The notes beneath the pieces are model-generated. The model made no database searches. It was not told the origin of the DNA and was given only the letters and a program-made list of their open reading frames with translations. From Plasmodium coatneyi (Eukaryota > Apicomplexa > Aconoidasida > Haemosporida > Plasmodiidae), in contig NC_033568.1 in assembly GCF_001680005.1 (NCBI RefSeq), forward strand, positions 186,001-250,000: a stretch of 64,000 bases of DNA, read 5' to 3'. Below, piece after piece: positions 34,506 through 46,114 of this stretch. A program made the position numbers and the translations under genes. Every line of letters starts with the position of its first letter. Position 1 is the stretch's first letter.

Positions 34506-36198
34506 TTACATGCGACTGTAACCTACATTGTTCCGGTGATGACCTGGTGTATTATGATTATTTGTTCCTGCTCCTGCCCTTCTATTCCTTGTAGCCTGCC
34601 CTGTAGACGGTCCTGTGGTAGACCGTCTTGTGTACGCAGTAGGAGAACGTAGTGTGGTGGAATTATCTGTTGTGGAGTCACCTATTGTTGAGTTATCTGT
34701 GGAATATTCAGTGAAAGTCTCTTCCGCAGAAACATCAAAGTTCCGTCCAATTGTTCTTTTTTTTCTGTTTCTTCCGCTCCTTCCATTTCCAGAAGTGTGG
34801 TTACCAAACCAAGAGGACCATGGTTTATACTGAAAGAAAAGAAGGAAGGTTGTTAGTGGTGGAAGGTTGTTAGGTTGTAGGTAGGTTGTTAGATGGTAGG
34901 GCGGTAGGGTGGTAGGTGTGTTGTTAGATTGTAGGTGGGTAGGTGGGTTGTTAGGGCTGTTATGTTTCTAAGGTAGGTTGTTAGGGTGATGGTAGGTGGA
35001 AGGATGGTTGTTAGGCGTAGTTGGTGGAAGGAAGGTTGTTAGGCGTAGTTGGTGGAAGGAAGGTTGTTAGGCGTAGTTGGTGGAAGGAAGGAAATACTGT
35101 TACTTATATTATATCACTTTTAATTGTAATGGTAATTGTATTTTATACCTTATATAGTACGTAAGGAACTACCGTTAAACCTAAGGTGCCGAGTATAGAA
35201 GAAATACTTGCTTTGGTGGTGGCAGAACGTACGTTTTCTTTGAGGGCTTCTATATTTGGATCCTGGAAAGTGCATGCCGTATCGTCATCTTTTGGTTGTG
35301 GAACGTGTGGTTTACAGTTCATTCCTTTTAGAGTCACCCTACAGTAAACTCCATGTTCCGTCGGGAAATCTTCACAATATTGCTTATCTTTTGTTTTGCC
35401 GTCCTCTTTTTCGCAATATGTGGTCACTTTAGTACATGCTTTCAATATGTCGCCCTTATAATTGGGCCAATATTGTCCACAATCACGCGAACCTCCGTAT
35501 ACATAATCCCTTATTTCATTATAATTACTGGAGAAATCGAATACTTTTTTATCCTGTGCGAAAGTGGTTCCGTCCATTTGTTGGGGGCAATTAAGCTTAC
35601 ATTCCTGTCCTCCACGTCCATTATCACTTTCAGTAGTACATTTATCCTTTATTACATCGCAAACCGATTTCAGGCAGCCTGCAAACTTGTCGCTCCCTTC
35701 TGTTGCACTTTTCAGTTCATTCCATATTTGTTCTCCTACCCAGTAGTAGAGAAAATGCCAACGGTCTTTATAGTGTGGATACCCCTCGTACGGTTTCATG
35801 TTGGACACAAAACAGTAGGCTCCTTGAATCTTGTGAATTATATTTGCAATTGCATTGTTACAACATTTAGTCAACTTGCTCGTTATACTGTTTTCGCTCT
35901 CATCTTCACAGTCGCGGACGTTGCTTCTCCCAAGTGGACCATAGAAATATACATGTGCAGGTAAGTCCTCTTCATTCAGCGGCTATAAATATGAACAATT
36001 GACGAAAGAAGGAAGAGGAGTGTAGAATATATACATAAGTAGGTGTTTTCATATATTCCTATATTTCAATTATATACCGCAATAGGTTTAGCGTGCACTA
36101 CATGTATGTGAAAATGCTAAACAAGTAAAAAGGAAACATGTAATTTTTTTTCCTTCCTTCTTTTTTTTTCTTCCTCTTACGTTTGTTGATGTTGACAT
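34506..36198 (-). CDS. KIR: KIR protein
   Basis: Exons 36181-36198 (MSTSTN), 35149-35982 and 34506-34829 give 391 aa. Exon 2 begins PLNEEDLPAHVYFYG, so the LPS motif is altered to LPA. It has GAYCFVSNM, WHFLYYWVGEQI, KKVFDFSSNYNEI, a Cys-rich centre and a weak TM ending VVPYVLYK at GTATAA. The tail opens YKPWSSWFGNHTSG and ends VGYSRM. The 319-bp second intron contains three near-perfect copies of a 28-bp G-rich repeat. It converges on the SICAvar gene. Its upstream block at 36970-37040 matches that of the KIR at 20364. Confidence 0.88.
34840..35095. repeat. G-rich minisatellite in a KIR intron
   Basis: Irregular ggaaggttgttagg/ggtaggtgggttgttag words are followed at about 35010-35093 by three near-identical copies of cgtagttggtggaaggaagg plus ttgttagg. 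The same word set makes up 27750-28240. Confidence 0.85.
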
Positions 36199-37936
36199 GG
36201 TTTATGTATGCGTATATTTCCTTATATAGGTTCTTATATGTGTATAATATAACATCTTCTTTTAAGGATGTTGTTCATATATGTTCATGTCGAACAAATA
36301 TTTGAAATGTTCCACATGTTCTATGTTAATTATAGGTGTGAATATTGGGAATTTTGGGACTTTTTATTTTTCTTTTCTTCTTTTTTTAAGCAAAGAAACA
36401 TATTCCCTTAGTTCCTGGTGCAATGGTAACATATTTTAAGTACATATATATATATATCAGGATTATTGTATGTGCACATATATAATTTAAAGGCAGAAAT
36501 GTGAACAAATATGTAGGAATGGCAGAATAAGGGACAGAACAAGGGTAGGAGGAATCTTTAATTCCGCATACTTCATTCCTTATGCATGGACCTATTATAT
36601 TGTTAGGATTTATTGTTCAATTGTAGTGTGCTTATTTGTCCAATTATTGTAAGTTCTTATGCAACACGAACACTGACACTACTATTTATTTTATTCGTCC
36701 ATTACATATATAAGATTGCAATTTTCTTTCCTTAGGTGAAAATTTTCAGTTGTGTACAACGAACTTCCATTTTAGTTTTATTTAAAAGAATGGATTATTA
36801 AAAAAAAAAATTATTAATAATTATTAAGGAATTATTATTAATTATTAGTAATTATTACTAACTATTAATAATTATTAGTAATTACCAATAATTAATAATA
36901 ATTTATTAATATATGTATGTAATGAACAGTTCAACATGCACGCAGTACTTCACCTTCCCTTTTTTCCTTTATGCATGTGTACATATACTGTTCAATATGT
37001 AATAAATAAAGCATACATTTATGAAATATTTAATGATAGGAAGAAATAATATAGTGGGAATATGTTCCATCCATTGTATGAAGAGAAGGAAAGGAAAGGA
37101 ATTTACGTATGTTTATGATAAAAATTCGTAATATACACCCTCACCCATTCAATTATTTATGATCGTGCAGCTATTATAGTAAATTCCCTTTTTTTTTATT
37201 TTTTTCTCACAAAAAAAAAATAATTTCTACAAAACTCATTCATATGCATGTGGAATATGTGCACATATTATATATGTTACCTCAGCTACGCCACTCTCTT
37301 CCATCGCCCATCCTTTCCTTCTATATTTTGTGCACATATATATATTAAAGTATTCCTTCCTTCCCCCTTCCATTTTTATTTTATTCCATTTTATTTTATT
37401 TTTATTTTATTTCATTTTATTTTATTCTTTATTTTTCTTTCTTTATGCGCATAATGTAAATACCTTATCCCTATATATATATTTGAAAATATTACATTCA
37501 ACCAATGAACTGAGTTTTTGCTCATCCTTGGTCTTCTAACCCATCCGAGGTTCTACACCTTCTTCCTCTCTTTCTTCCCCTTTTTGAATACTTATTATAT
37601 TTCATACATTAGAACATCCTTTCTATCTTTTTTTTTTTTTTTTTACAGTGTATATTTATACTACACATTTAAAAAATTAGTACGATATTATTCCCTTTTT
37701 TTTTTTTTATTTTTTTTTTTTGGGGTGTTAAGTTTCAAAAGGGTTAAATAAGAAGAGAAGACGAAAGGAAGGGAAATGAAGAAAATAAAAAAAAAGGAAC
37801 GTTATTTTTAGTCTTCATGCTTTATAAACTTTGCGCTTACTTGTGCTCCCTCTGGGGGGGGGTATATTACATTTAATATTACATGTGATGTTCCATGTGA
37901 TGTTCACATGTGACGTTCTACATACAATAGAACATA
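36199..37936. other. Intergenic region between minus-strand KIR genes
   Basis: AT-rich. It contains the shared KIR 5'-flank block (36970-37040), an ATTATTA/AATTATTAGT repeat at 36800-36905, T-tracts at 37370-37440 and 37630-37720, and ACATGTGATGTTCC repeats at 37875-37945 by the next 3' end. No gene seen. Confidence 0.6.
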
Positions 37937-39532
37937 TTACATGTTGTGATAACTAATATTCGTCTTTCTTTGTCTTTGTTGTTGATGTCCTTTTCTATTG
38001 TTTGTTCTTCTTCTATTGGATGGCGGCGCTGAGTATTCTGTTATGGAATCGGTTATTGTGGAACTGTCCACTGTAGAAGAAGTTTCTTCTGTTGTTGTTA
38101 AGGTATCGTCGTCGTCAACTGAAGACTTGTTAAAATGTCGTTCCACTGGACTCCCTCTTTTTCTTTTGTTCCTTTCCTTAGGGAAGGTGCCATCTATTCC
38201 AGAGAATAAATTGGTATACTAAGACAGAAAAGGGAGTGGAAAGAGGGGGTGTGAGGGTGGAAGGAATATGTACATATACATGTAGACATATATACACATA
38301 TATATAAGTACATATATGTCCATATGTACGTATATATATACACATATGTATATATATATATAACTATATATATTCATGGATATAACATATATATATGTAT
38401 GCATATATATATGTAGTGGTTTTGGTGGTAATTATAATTATGTACTTTATATAAGAGGAAAACAGCCGCTGGTAGACCGAGTGCGGCAAGTGTGGAAGAA
38501 ACTATGGGGGCAATGCTCCTGCTGCTTTCAGCAGCACCCTCCACCTCTGGTGATGCTGGTGATAGGTGGGATGACGTTTCTTTCGGCACTGTAGCAACTT
38601 TGGAAGACAACACTTCCAAGCAGGAAAGGAGATTTTTCTCATCCCCTTCATCGTCAGATGGTGGAAGGTCCTGTTCAGACGCTGCTTTGGACTTCAAGTC
38701 TTCCGGTTTTGGGATAGTACCATTCTGGAACTTCTTATTCCAGAATTCTTTACAGAAGTCATCATTATTAGTTGGACAATTTGCTTGCACTCTTCCATAA
38801 GCATCTTGAGCATCTTTCAAATACTCTCCATAGGCTGTACTACAGGGGGCGTCATTCTCCATTAGTTGTTTCCATATAGTTCTATAATCGTAATAATAAT
38901 CGAATACTTTTTTTCTCCGTTGGAGGAAGCCCCCGTCATTAGTATTGTCAATAGTTCCATAACTACATGGACCGTTGTTGCCTCCTAATTTAGTGTATAT
39001 TTGTTGCATAATAGTTGGAAGTGAAGTATTCCATCCACTCAATTTACCATGCAGTTGGTCTCCTAACCAAAAATAAAAAAAGTCACACAGCACCCCCACC
39101 TTACAAGGTGGATTTTCTGTACTAACCTTAGATAAAAGACACCATGCACCCGCTATTAGCTCTAAAGAAACTGTACTATATGCCCCCATCCTTAAATTAT
39201 CCCCTAAAATTTCTTCTATTCCTTGTATCCAGGTGCTGATGTTATCACATTGATGATGTTTGCCATTCTTCTGTTCGAATGCTGCGTACACTTTTCTGGA
39301 CGGTAATGTATTCACATTACAGTAATTCTGATCCTATGAATATGAGAAGGGTAATGTATATGTATGTACTTCCATACAGGTTCCTTCTATTGTATATTGT
39401 GCACATAAAATGCTATATGGACACCACATACATATACATTTTAATATACACCTATTTTTTTTTTTTTTTTTTTTTTAATGAGGAAAAAATAAATAAATGA
39501 AAAGGGGGAGGGGTTATTACTTTTTTCACCAT
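37937..39532 (-). CDS. KIR: KIR protein
   Basis: Exons 39521-39532 (MVKK), 38446-39333 and 37937-38218 give 393 aa. Exon 2 begins DQNYCNVNTLPSRKVYAAF, with GAWCLLSKV, CDFFYFWLGDQL, RRKKVFDYYYDYRTIWKQL and IPKPEDLKSKA. A Ser/Pro stalk (SHLSPASPEVEGAAES) and a TM ending VFLLYK at GTACAT follow. The tail opens YTNLFSGIDGTFPK and ends ISYHNM. It is the closest local relative of the gene at 8407 (shared YYYDYxTIWKQ core). Intron 2 contains a TATATG microsatellite (38265-38420). Confidence 0.9.
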
Positions 39533-40494
39533 GGTTTAATTGTGTACATTGATTTTGTATATGTGGAATATGAATTTATATTAGAATGTGTTCATATATT
39601 CATGCAGAATACATATATGCACGATAATTTTGTCTGTTCCTTCATTTTGAATTGTTATGAAATTTTTATTCCCCTCCATTAATAATACATATTGTTTAAT
39701 TTTTCACCAGATACAATATACAATACATATGTATCCGAATCAGTATACACATATATGTAAAGAAAAAAGTAGAAATAATTAGGGTGAGAATAAAAAAAAA
39801 AAAAAAAATGTACAGAGAGCATAGTCCTTTATATACATTCCTTTATTCATGTACCCCTATGATATTAGAGTAGTTTGTATAGGGGTTATTCATAATATAT
39901 GATTATGTTATATTATTATTTATTTATACCTCATGCGCGTTCTAATTATTACATATGTACAAAGGAGCGGAATATTTTTCCCTAACATGCAATTTCAGCG
40001 TGTATTATTAATTTAGCGTGTACTATGAATTTACATTATACTGCTATTATTAAATGGATTATGAAGGAGAATTTTTTCCTTAACGTACATATTGTTGAGC
40101 CTCTATATATAGGGGAAATATATTTTTTTCTTCCCTTCTATACACATGTGCCTGTATTTATTCGCTTCCTCCCTGTGGAGCATGAATTTATAAAATGAAG
40201 GAATAAGAAGGAAGTAGGATATAATACAGAAGGAAGTGTGTGTTCATGGTAATTAAGGAAAAAGAAAGGAAAAGAAGAGAAAAAAGAAAAAAGAAGAGAG
40301 AAAAAAAAGCAAAATAGTGTAAAATAGAAAAGAAAAAAATATTTCATTTCATTTCCTTACACACTCTATGAATTCTGTGTGTGAACTGTGCGGACTTTGT
40401 GTGCGGTGATCATTTATAATTATTGTTCCTTCCGTGGGGAGCATCGTGTGCATTTAATGATGTGTTCTATACATTTAATGATGTGTGACGTGTT
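39533..40494. other. Intergenic region
   Basis: AT-rich upstream region of the preceding KIR, with A-runs at 39790-39807 and a purine tract at 40250-40340. GATGTGTTCTA-type repeats at 40455-40495 lie next to the following gene's stop. No gene seen. Confidence 0.6.
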
Positions 40495-42044
40495 CTACAT
40501 GGCATGGTAACGTACGTTGTTCTTTCTTCGTTGATGTTGATGTTGCTGCTGCCTACTATTATTCGTTCCTCTGTTCGCTCTGTTGGAGGTAGCTCGTCCA
40601 TTGTACTCAGTAAAATTTCCAACAGAGCCTATGGTTGAAGGTGCTATTGTGGTGGAAGCTACTGTAGAGTCATCGCTTGTGTATGTCGTTAATGTGTCGC
40701 CCTCTGTTAGAGTGTCCTCAAAGATATGTTTGGTTGCTCTTTTATTTCTACTTCTATTGTTACTTCCTCCAAAGGTGTTATGTATTCCAGAGAATAAATT
40801 GGTATACTAATAAAGGAGGACGTGGTGGAAGGAGGTGGGTGCGTGGGTAGGAATATATATATATTGTTATATATGGAAGTGTACATACATATACATAAAT
40901 ATGCATATATATATATGCACGTATATGTACATGGAGCACATATTTTTTCTAATTATTACCTTATATAAAAAAAAGGAGATGGCGGGTATTCCAATTGTAG
41001 CAAGTCCACCAGCAGCAGACACAGCAGGTACGATACCACTACCACTATCATTACCCCCCTGTGATAATTGACTTGTTGATGTTGCTTCTGATGATGCAGC
41101 ATTAATTGCTGAAGACAACTGTTCGATACAAGAACTAAGATTTTCCACCTCGTCCGATACAAGCACCTCTGTGGACACTGATTCACATTTCAAGTCTTCG
41201 GGTTTTGGAACTTTTCCATCACCACCACTACCACCATCACCATTGCCCTGGAACTGATTCCAAAATTTGTTCCAGTAATTATCCCCACTAACTGAAGAAC
41301 TTGCTCCTACTTGGTTATAAGCACTATTAGCTGCTGTCAGGTAGGAGTTATATTCCGTAGTACAAGGAGACCCTTGTGAAGAGCAATCCTTCAGGTTCTT
41401 TTTTATAGTTTTATAGTCATGTAGATAATCAAATATTAATTTTCTTTGAGGGAAAAGATCACTATCAACATTCTCGTGCATAGTCTGATACTTGCATTTA
41501 CCGTCGGGGCCTCCTAATTTAATGTAGATGTTCTCCATAATATTCTGAAGTGTAGTAGCTCTTCCCAAATTCTTAGATAACATATCTCCCAACCAAAAAT
41601 AGAAGAAGTTGCACAACTTCTCTTTGCATGATGGTTGCTCCTTCTTTGTTTGCACTTTAGATAAAAGACACCAGGCCCCTACCATCTCTTTTGCATATTT
41701 TTCATCTTCCCATTCTTGTTTCAATTTATTTTCTAATATACTCGTTATTCCCTGTGTCCAGGAACTGATATCCTTACATCCATTTTTACCACTCTTGAAA
41801 CTTTTATATATTTGTTTGGAAGGTAATTGATTCATACATGGATAGTCCTATAAATATATAATTGACCAGAAGGGGGATATAAATGTATGTATGTGTGTGT
41901 ATTCATTACTATTCAATTTATTACACCAAAAATAGAATATTATATGCACCACATGAATATACACCATATTAATATACATCTTAATATACACCTGTTTTTT
42001 TTTTTTTTTTTATGGAAATAAATAAACCATATTACTTTTACCAT
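40495..42044 (-). CDS. KIR: KIR protein
   Basis: Exons 42036-42044 (MVK, only 9 bp), 40960-41847 and 40495-40806 give 402 aa. Exon 2 begins DYPCMNQLPSKQIYKSF, with GAWCLLSKV, CNFFYFWLGDML, RKLIFDYLHDYKTIKK and KVPKPEDLKCE. A SQGGNDSGSGIVP stalk and a TM ending SFFLYK at GTAATA follow. The tail opens YTNLFSGIHNTFGG, has a QQQHQHQ patch and ends VRYHAM with a TAG stop. It belongs to the same subgroup as 3059, 8407 and 37937. The first seven tail residues match those of 37937, whose ectodomain is only moderately similar. Confidence 0.89.
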
Positions 42045-43348
42045 TTTTCCTTATATACATTTGTTGCGTATATGTACATTGCTTTTGTATATATATAATT
42101 TGAATTTATATGTTATAAAATTTTTGCTGCTGCTCCTGTATATATTTATACATTTGTAATATATATATGTGAGAATTTTGCCAATTTAAGGATGGTCATA
42201 GAAGAACGAATATGGAATTTTCATTCTTCCTCCTATAGTGTACATTGCTCAATTTCTAAGGATAACGATGGCCCATTAGGTATATATGCATTGAATTGAT
42301 ATGTACATATAATTAAGGTAGAAACATTAACAGATGTTTCACAGTAAGAAAAATAGAACGTACCGGGAATGATTTAAACTTTCTTTTTCTCTCATATCTT
42401 TGCTTGCTTCCTTCATTTATTTTTTTATGATCATTATTATTTTATTATTCTATTATGGGTGATTCCACCCACTTGGGAACAATTATTATATTATTATATA
42501 TATCACGTTCCTACTATTATTGTATACAGAAGAATGTAGCTTCCCTATTTAAGAAAAAATTTTCAGCATACACTATTCATTTTATATGTTTTATTATTAT
42601 TTACAGCGTTTCTGCAAAGCTATTCATATATATGCGTAGTGTACAGTTCAACATTCACGGAGCACATTTCTACCCCTTCCTTCCCATTTTCAATACTGTT
42701 TAAACTCTATACATTTAAGTGCCCCGAATATCTTCTCCCGCAGCGCAGAAGTCGTCCGCACACCAATTCTTCTTACCGCCCTTTTTTCCTTACATAAATA
42801 GAATTAGGAAGGAAATGTAAAAAGAAGAGGAGAAAAAAAAAAGTGCCAGTTTATAAGTGTACACTTTTACGCAAGTATATAAATATATATATAATGGACC
42901 ACATTCACATCTAATAGTGCTAGTGTATAGAATATTTTATATGGGCACAACAGCACATACCGAATTGTTAGGTCACATGTTGTAATGTGTGCACACCTGC
43001 ATATATGAGTGTGCGCATATATTCCAATCTCCATATGCACATACGACGTTGTACAAAGGAAAGATCACATTAAAAATAGAACAACAACCCCTCTATCCCA
43101 CACCCCCAAAAAAAAAAGAAAAAAAAGTATATGTCCTAAATGGAACAATATACTCCGTTCACTTATATTATAGATGTACCACATTCTATGTAATGTTTTC
43201 ACCCCTAATAACCTTCCTTCCATCCAATTCCTTCCTATTTGTGTGTACATACACACACACGCACATAATTATAATATTCTTCTCTCCATTATATGTTACT
43301 TTTTTTAAAAAGGGGGGCATACTTAACCAAAAGAAATGAAGGAAATAA
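42045..43348. other. Intergenic region
   Basis: The block at 42435-42560 (attatgggtgattccaccc) resembles 22160-22250, so it is KIR upstream DNA. The rest is AT-rich, with a homopolymer A stretch near 43110-43130. No gene supported. Confidence 0.55.
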
Positions 43349-44862
43349 CTAGTCGTTCGACGTCGAATAATAACTAACACTATATTCGTCATTAGTAGAA
43401 ATAATGCTGCTATCCGTATCTATAGAGGATGATAGGACATCTTCCCTATTCTGTTTTACTTCTTTCTTCCATTTATTTTTCCTTTCTCCCACCTTATTCC
43501 TTCCTTTTTTCCTTATTTTTTCATGTAGAAAGGCACGAAGAGGGGTAAACTAACACGAAACAAAAAAAGGGGGGGGAAGTATGTGTACATGTATACATAT
43601 ATGTATACATACATATACATATATACCAACATATGCATATATATACATATACACATATATACCATATATATACATACATATATATGTAGACATGTATATA
43701 TACATATATATATATGTAGATATATATATTTATAGAATGGATACTAATAACTACTGAAGTATGTAATCATCTATTAGTGAGAATTCCTTCTTTAATTCCT
43801 TTTTTTTTTTTTTTTTTCTTCCATTGTTGTTGTTGTCGTTGTTCTAACCTTATATGCTAATGGGATGAGAAGGAATACCAATATGAAGGTGGTGGTAGTA
43901 AATCCTTTAATTAGCTCTAGTCTTTTTTCCTTGTTTCTTTGCCTTTGTTCTTTTTCGAAGATAGGGTCATATTGAAGTAATTGGGAATGGGCAATCCCTT
44001 TACAAGTGGACTTATCATCCATTAGTTTAATATCCGTACTATATTTATCTTGGAAAGCCTTTAATTCTTGATAGAAATCGTCAGCAGAACTATGACATGT
44101 GCTCATTGCCTTTATATAATCATTATAACAACTTTGCGTATAATGTGAGCATGATTTATCATAAGTACTTGCGCTTTGAGGGTACTGTGAGAGGAATGAA
44201 ATTATCTTCTCATTATAATATAAATTGTATAAGAGGTCCATATTTTGTAAAATTTCTGGTTCTATATTATGCATATATTCATGCAAATTTGCACTATTCT
44301 TAAAAGATGTGCTATTCTTCTCCTTTATTTTATTAAAAAAATCGCTTACATCTATTTGATCAGCATTGTTAACACTTTCCCCTAATTTTTTATTTAGCCA
44401 ATAATTTAAAAAATCACAATACCCAACTGATAATTCATTAGCACCTGGCTCAGCAGGCACCTCATTTTCATATTCCACAGATTTATAGAGTGCCACAAAT
44501 TCTTTACATATTCCTTCGGCAGTTGAAGAAGACTTGAAACTCACGGTAGTATCTAACGAATTGCAATTTATTCCACCTGTAAGGGTGCTTTCCTTCGTTT
44601 TAGCACTACCTGCAATTCCATTGTAATAGGATGCATTCGCACAAAAGGAATACTAAAAAAAAAAAAAAAAGAATGAGGTGGCAATAATTACATAAATATA
44701 TATAAAGAGTTCCTATTATAAAAATACCCTTCACACCCTTACACACATATGTTATATATGTGCAGGAGCATACAATGCTTATTACATAAATGTATGTGTG
44801 TCATATGTTTAGTGATGATGTATGTGTATAATTACAATGGTATTCCCTCTTTCACATGGCAT
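43349..44862 (-). CDS. Divergent PIR (VIR-like) protein
   Basis: Exons 44836-44862 (MPCERGNTI, tentative), 43849-44652 and 43349-43549 give 343 aa. Exon 2 begins YSFCANASYYNGIAG and lacks the LPS..Y motif and the FYFWLGD core of KIR proteins. In their place are CDFLNYWLNKKL, a lower-Gly ectodomain with spaced Cys (CSHYTQSCYNDYIKAMSTC), and a single TM (FILVFLLIPLAYK) at a GTTAGA donor. The tail (FTPLRAFLHEKIRKKG, ending YYSTSND) is short and basic. The three-part build and Cys spacing fit the PIR superfamily, nearer to VIR-type members of the vivax group than to its KIR neighbours. If the intron were not spliced, the frame would end just after a Lys-rich MEEKKKKKRN. Confidence 0.75.
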
Positions 44863-45054
44863 TTTGGTGCAGCGCAATATTGCATTATTTATGAATAACA
44901 ATATTTTTTATGGCAATATAAGTGCTTATGGGAAGTATATTTTAGTATAGATAGATTTCATATTTTTATGTGTATAATATGTACAAATTATCATAAGGGA
45001 AAAATTTTTATTTTCTTATAAAAAGTGAACCCCATTTATTTAATTACGACATAT

Positions 45055-45295
45055 ATGTCATGTTTCATGTTTCATATTTCATGGTTTATGGTTTAGGGTT
45101 CATGTGTTTAGTGTTCAGGGGTTGAGAAATTTTATTTTATTGTTTACAGGTTTCACGTTTTATGGTTTGTGGTTTAGGGTTTGTTGTTTTGAGATTTAAT
45201 ACATGTATTTTTAGGTAGGTAGAAATATTATGATTGTTTACATTTAGAGTTTCACGTTTTACGATTTAGGGTTTAGGGTTTTTATTTTATAGTGC
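45055..45295 (+). repeat. Degenerate interstitial telomere-like repeats
   Basis: Words such as catggtttatggtttagggttcatg, ggtttagggtttg and gatttagggtttagggttt occur in three clusters, separated by AT-rich DNA. They resemble the Plasmodium telomere heptad GGGTTYA in degenerate form, on the plus strand. Confidence 0.8.
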
Positions 45296-45904
45296 CAATT
45301 TTTTGGAAATTTCTATGTTGTATTAGTTAGGTTGATAATTGAGAGGATTCAGGGAGTTTATGATTTCATGTATGCATTTATTACAATTCACGATCATATA
45401 TAGTAAATGTAGAAGTGTAATGTGCGCAGTTTCACTACGTTGCGTGCGCACGCATATGTACCTTTTCACTCCTTTTGACCAAGTGTGCTTTTTTGGATCC
45501 AATTGAAATGTATAAAAAAGGAATATATATATATAATTAAATAATTAAAAAAATTAAATAGTTGCATAGTTAAAGGGGGAGTGTGGAGGGTACATTTGTA
45601 TTATGTGGTTATTTTACATTTAATACACTATGGCTAAAATTATTGAAATTTTTTCCTTTTTTAATTCATACGTAAAACAATGATGTGTGCGTGCAACGAC
45701 TACGATGTCGTATAATATTATACATAATTATATAAGGAAGGAGTTCGTTACATTGAGAGCATTTGTGTAAGTGGGAGAAAAAAAAAAGAAGGGATGGTGG
45801 TGGGGTCAAATTGCATGCATGACTTCCATTCAACTTCCCTCCCTAAGGGAAATATGAACTCTTCTTCACTTCCTTTTTTTTCTTTTTCTTTTTTTTTCCT
45901 TCTT

Positions 45905-46112
45905 TCATCATCTCAAATGAATGATCATCTGGTACGATGATGAATGATCATCTAAGTGGTGATTAATCTGGTAGATGAACGAACACACAACAACTTCTTC
46001 TTCCAGATGAACGAAGAACATCTTCTCAGATGAATGATCATCTGGTAGATGAATGAACAACAACATCTTCTTCCAGATGATAACGAACATCATCTCAGAT
46101 GAATGAACATCC
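45905..46112. repeat. GATGATCATC-containing tandem repeat behind a KIR
   Basis: Repeats of atgaatgatcatctggtagatga with aacaacatcttcttccagatga, roughly 60-75 bp per period, about three periods. They start right after a KIR stop codon and resemble the last codons of KIR tails that end in PYTSSSSR, so they may be amplified tail-end DNA. Confidence 0.75.
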
Positions 46113-46114
46113 GT

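Larger units (their letters stand above)
44863..46114. other. Intergenic region with telomere-like and tandem repeats
   Basis: Besides the two repeats listed separately, this is AT-rich DNA with an AATTAAATAATT patch at 45530-45560. No gene supported. Confidence 0.6.
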
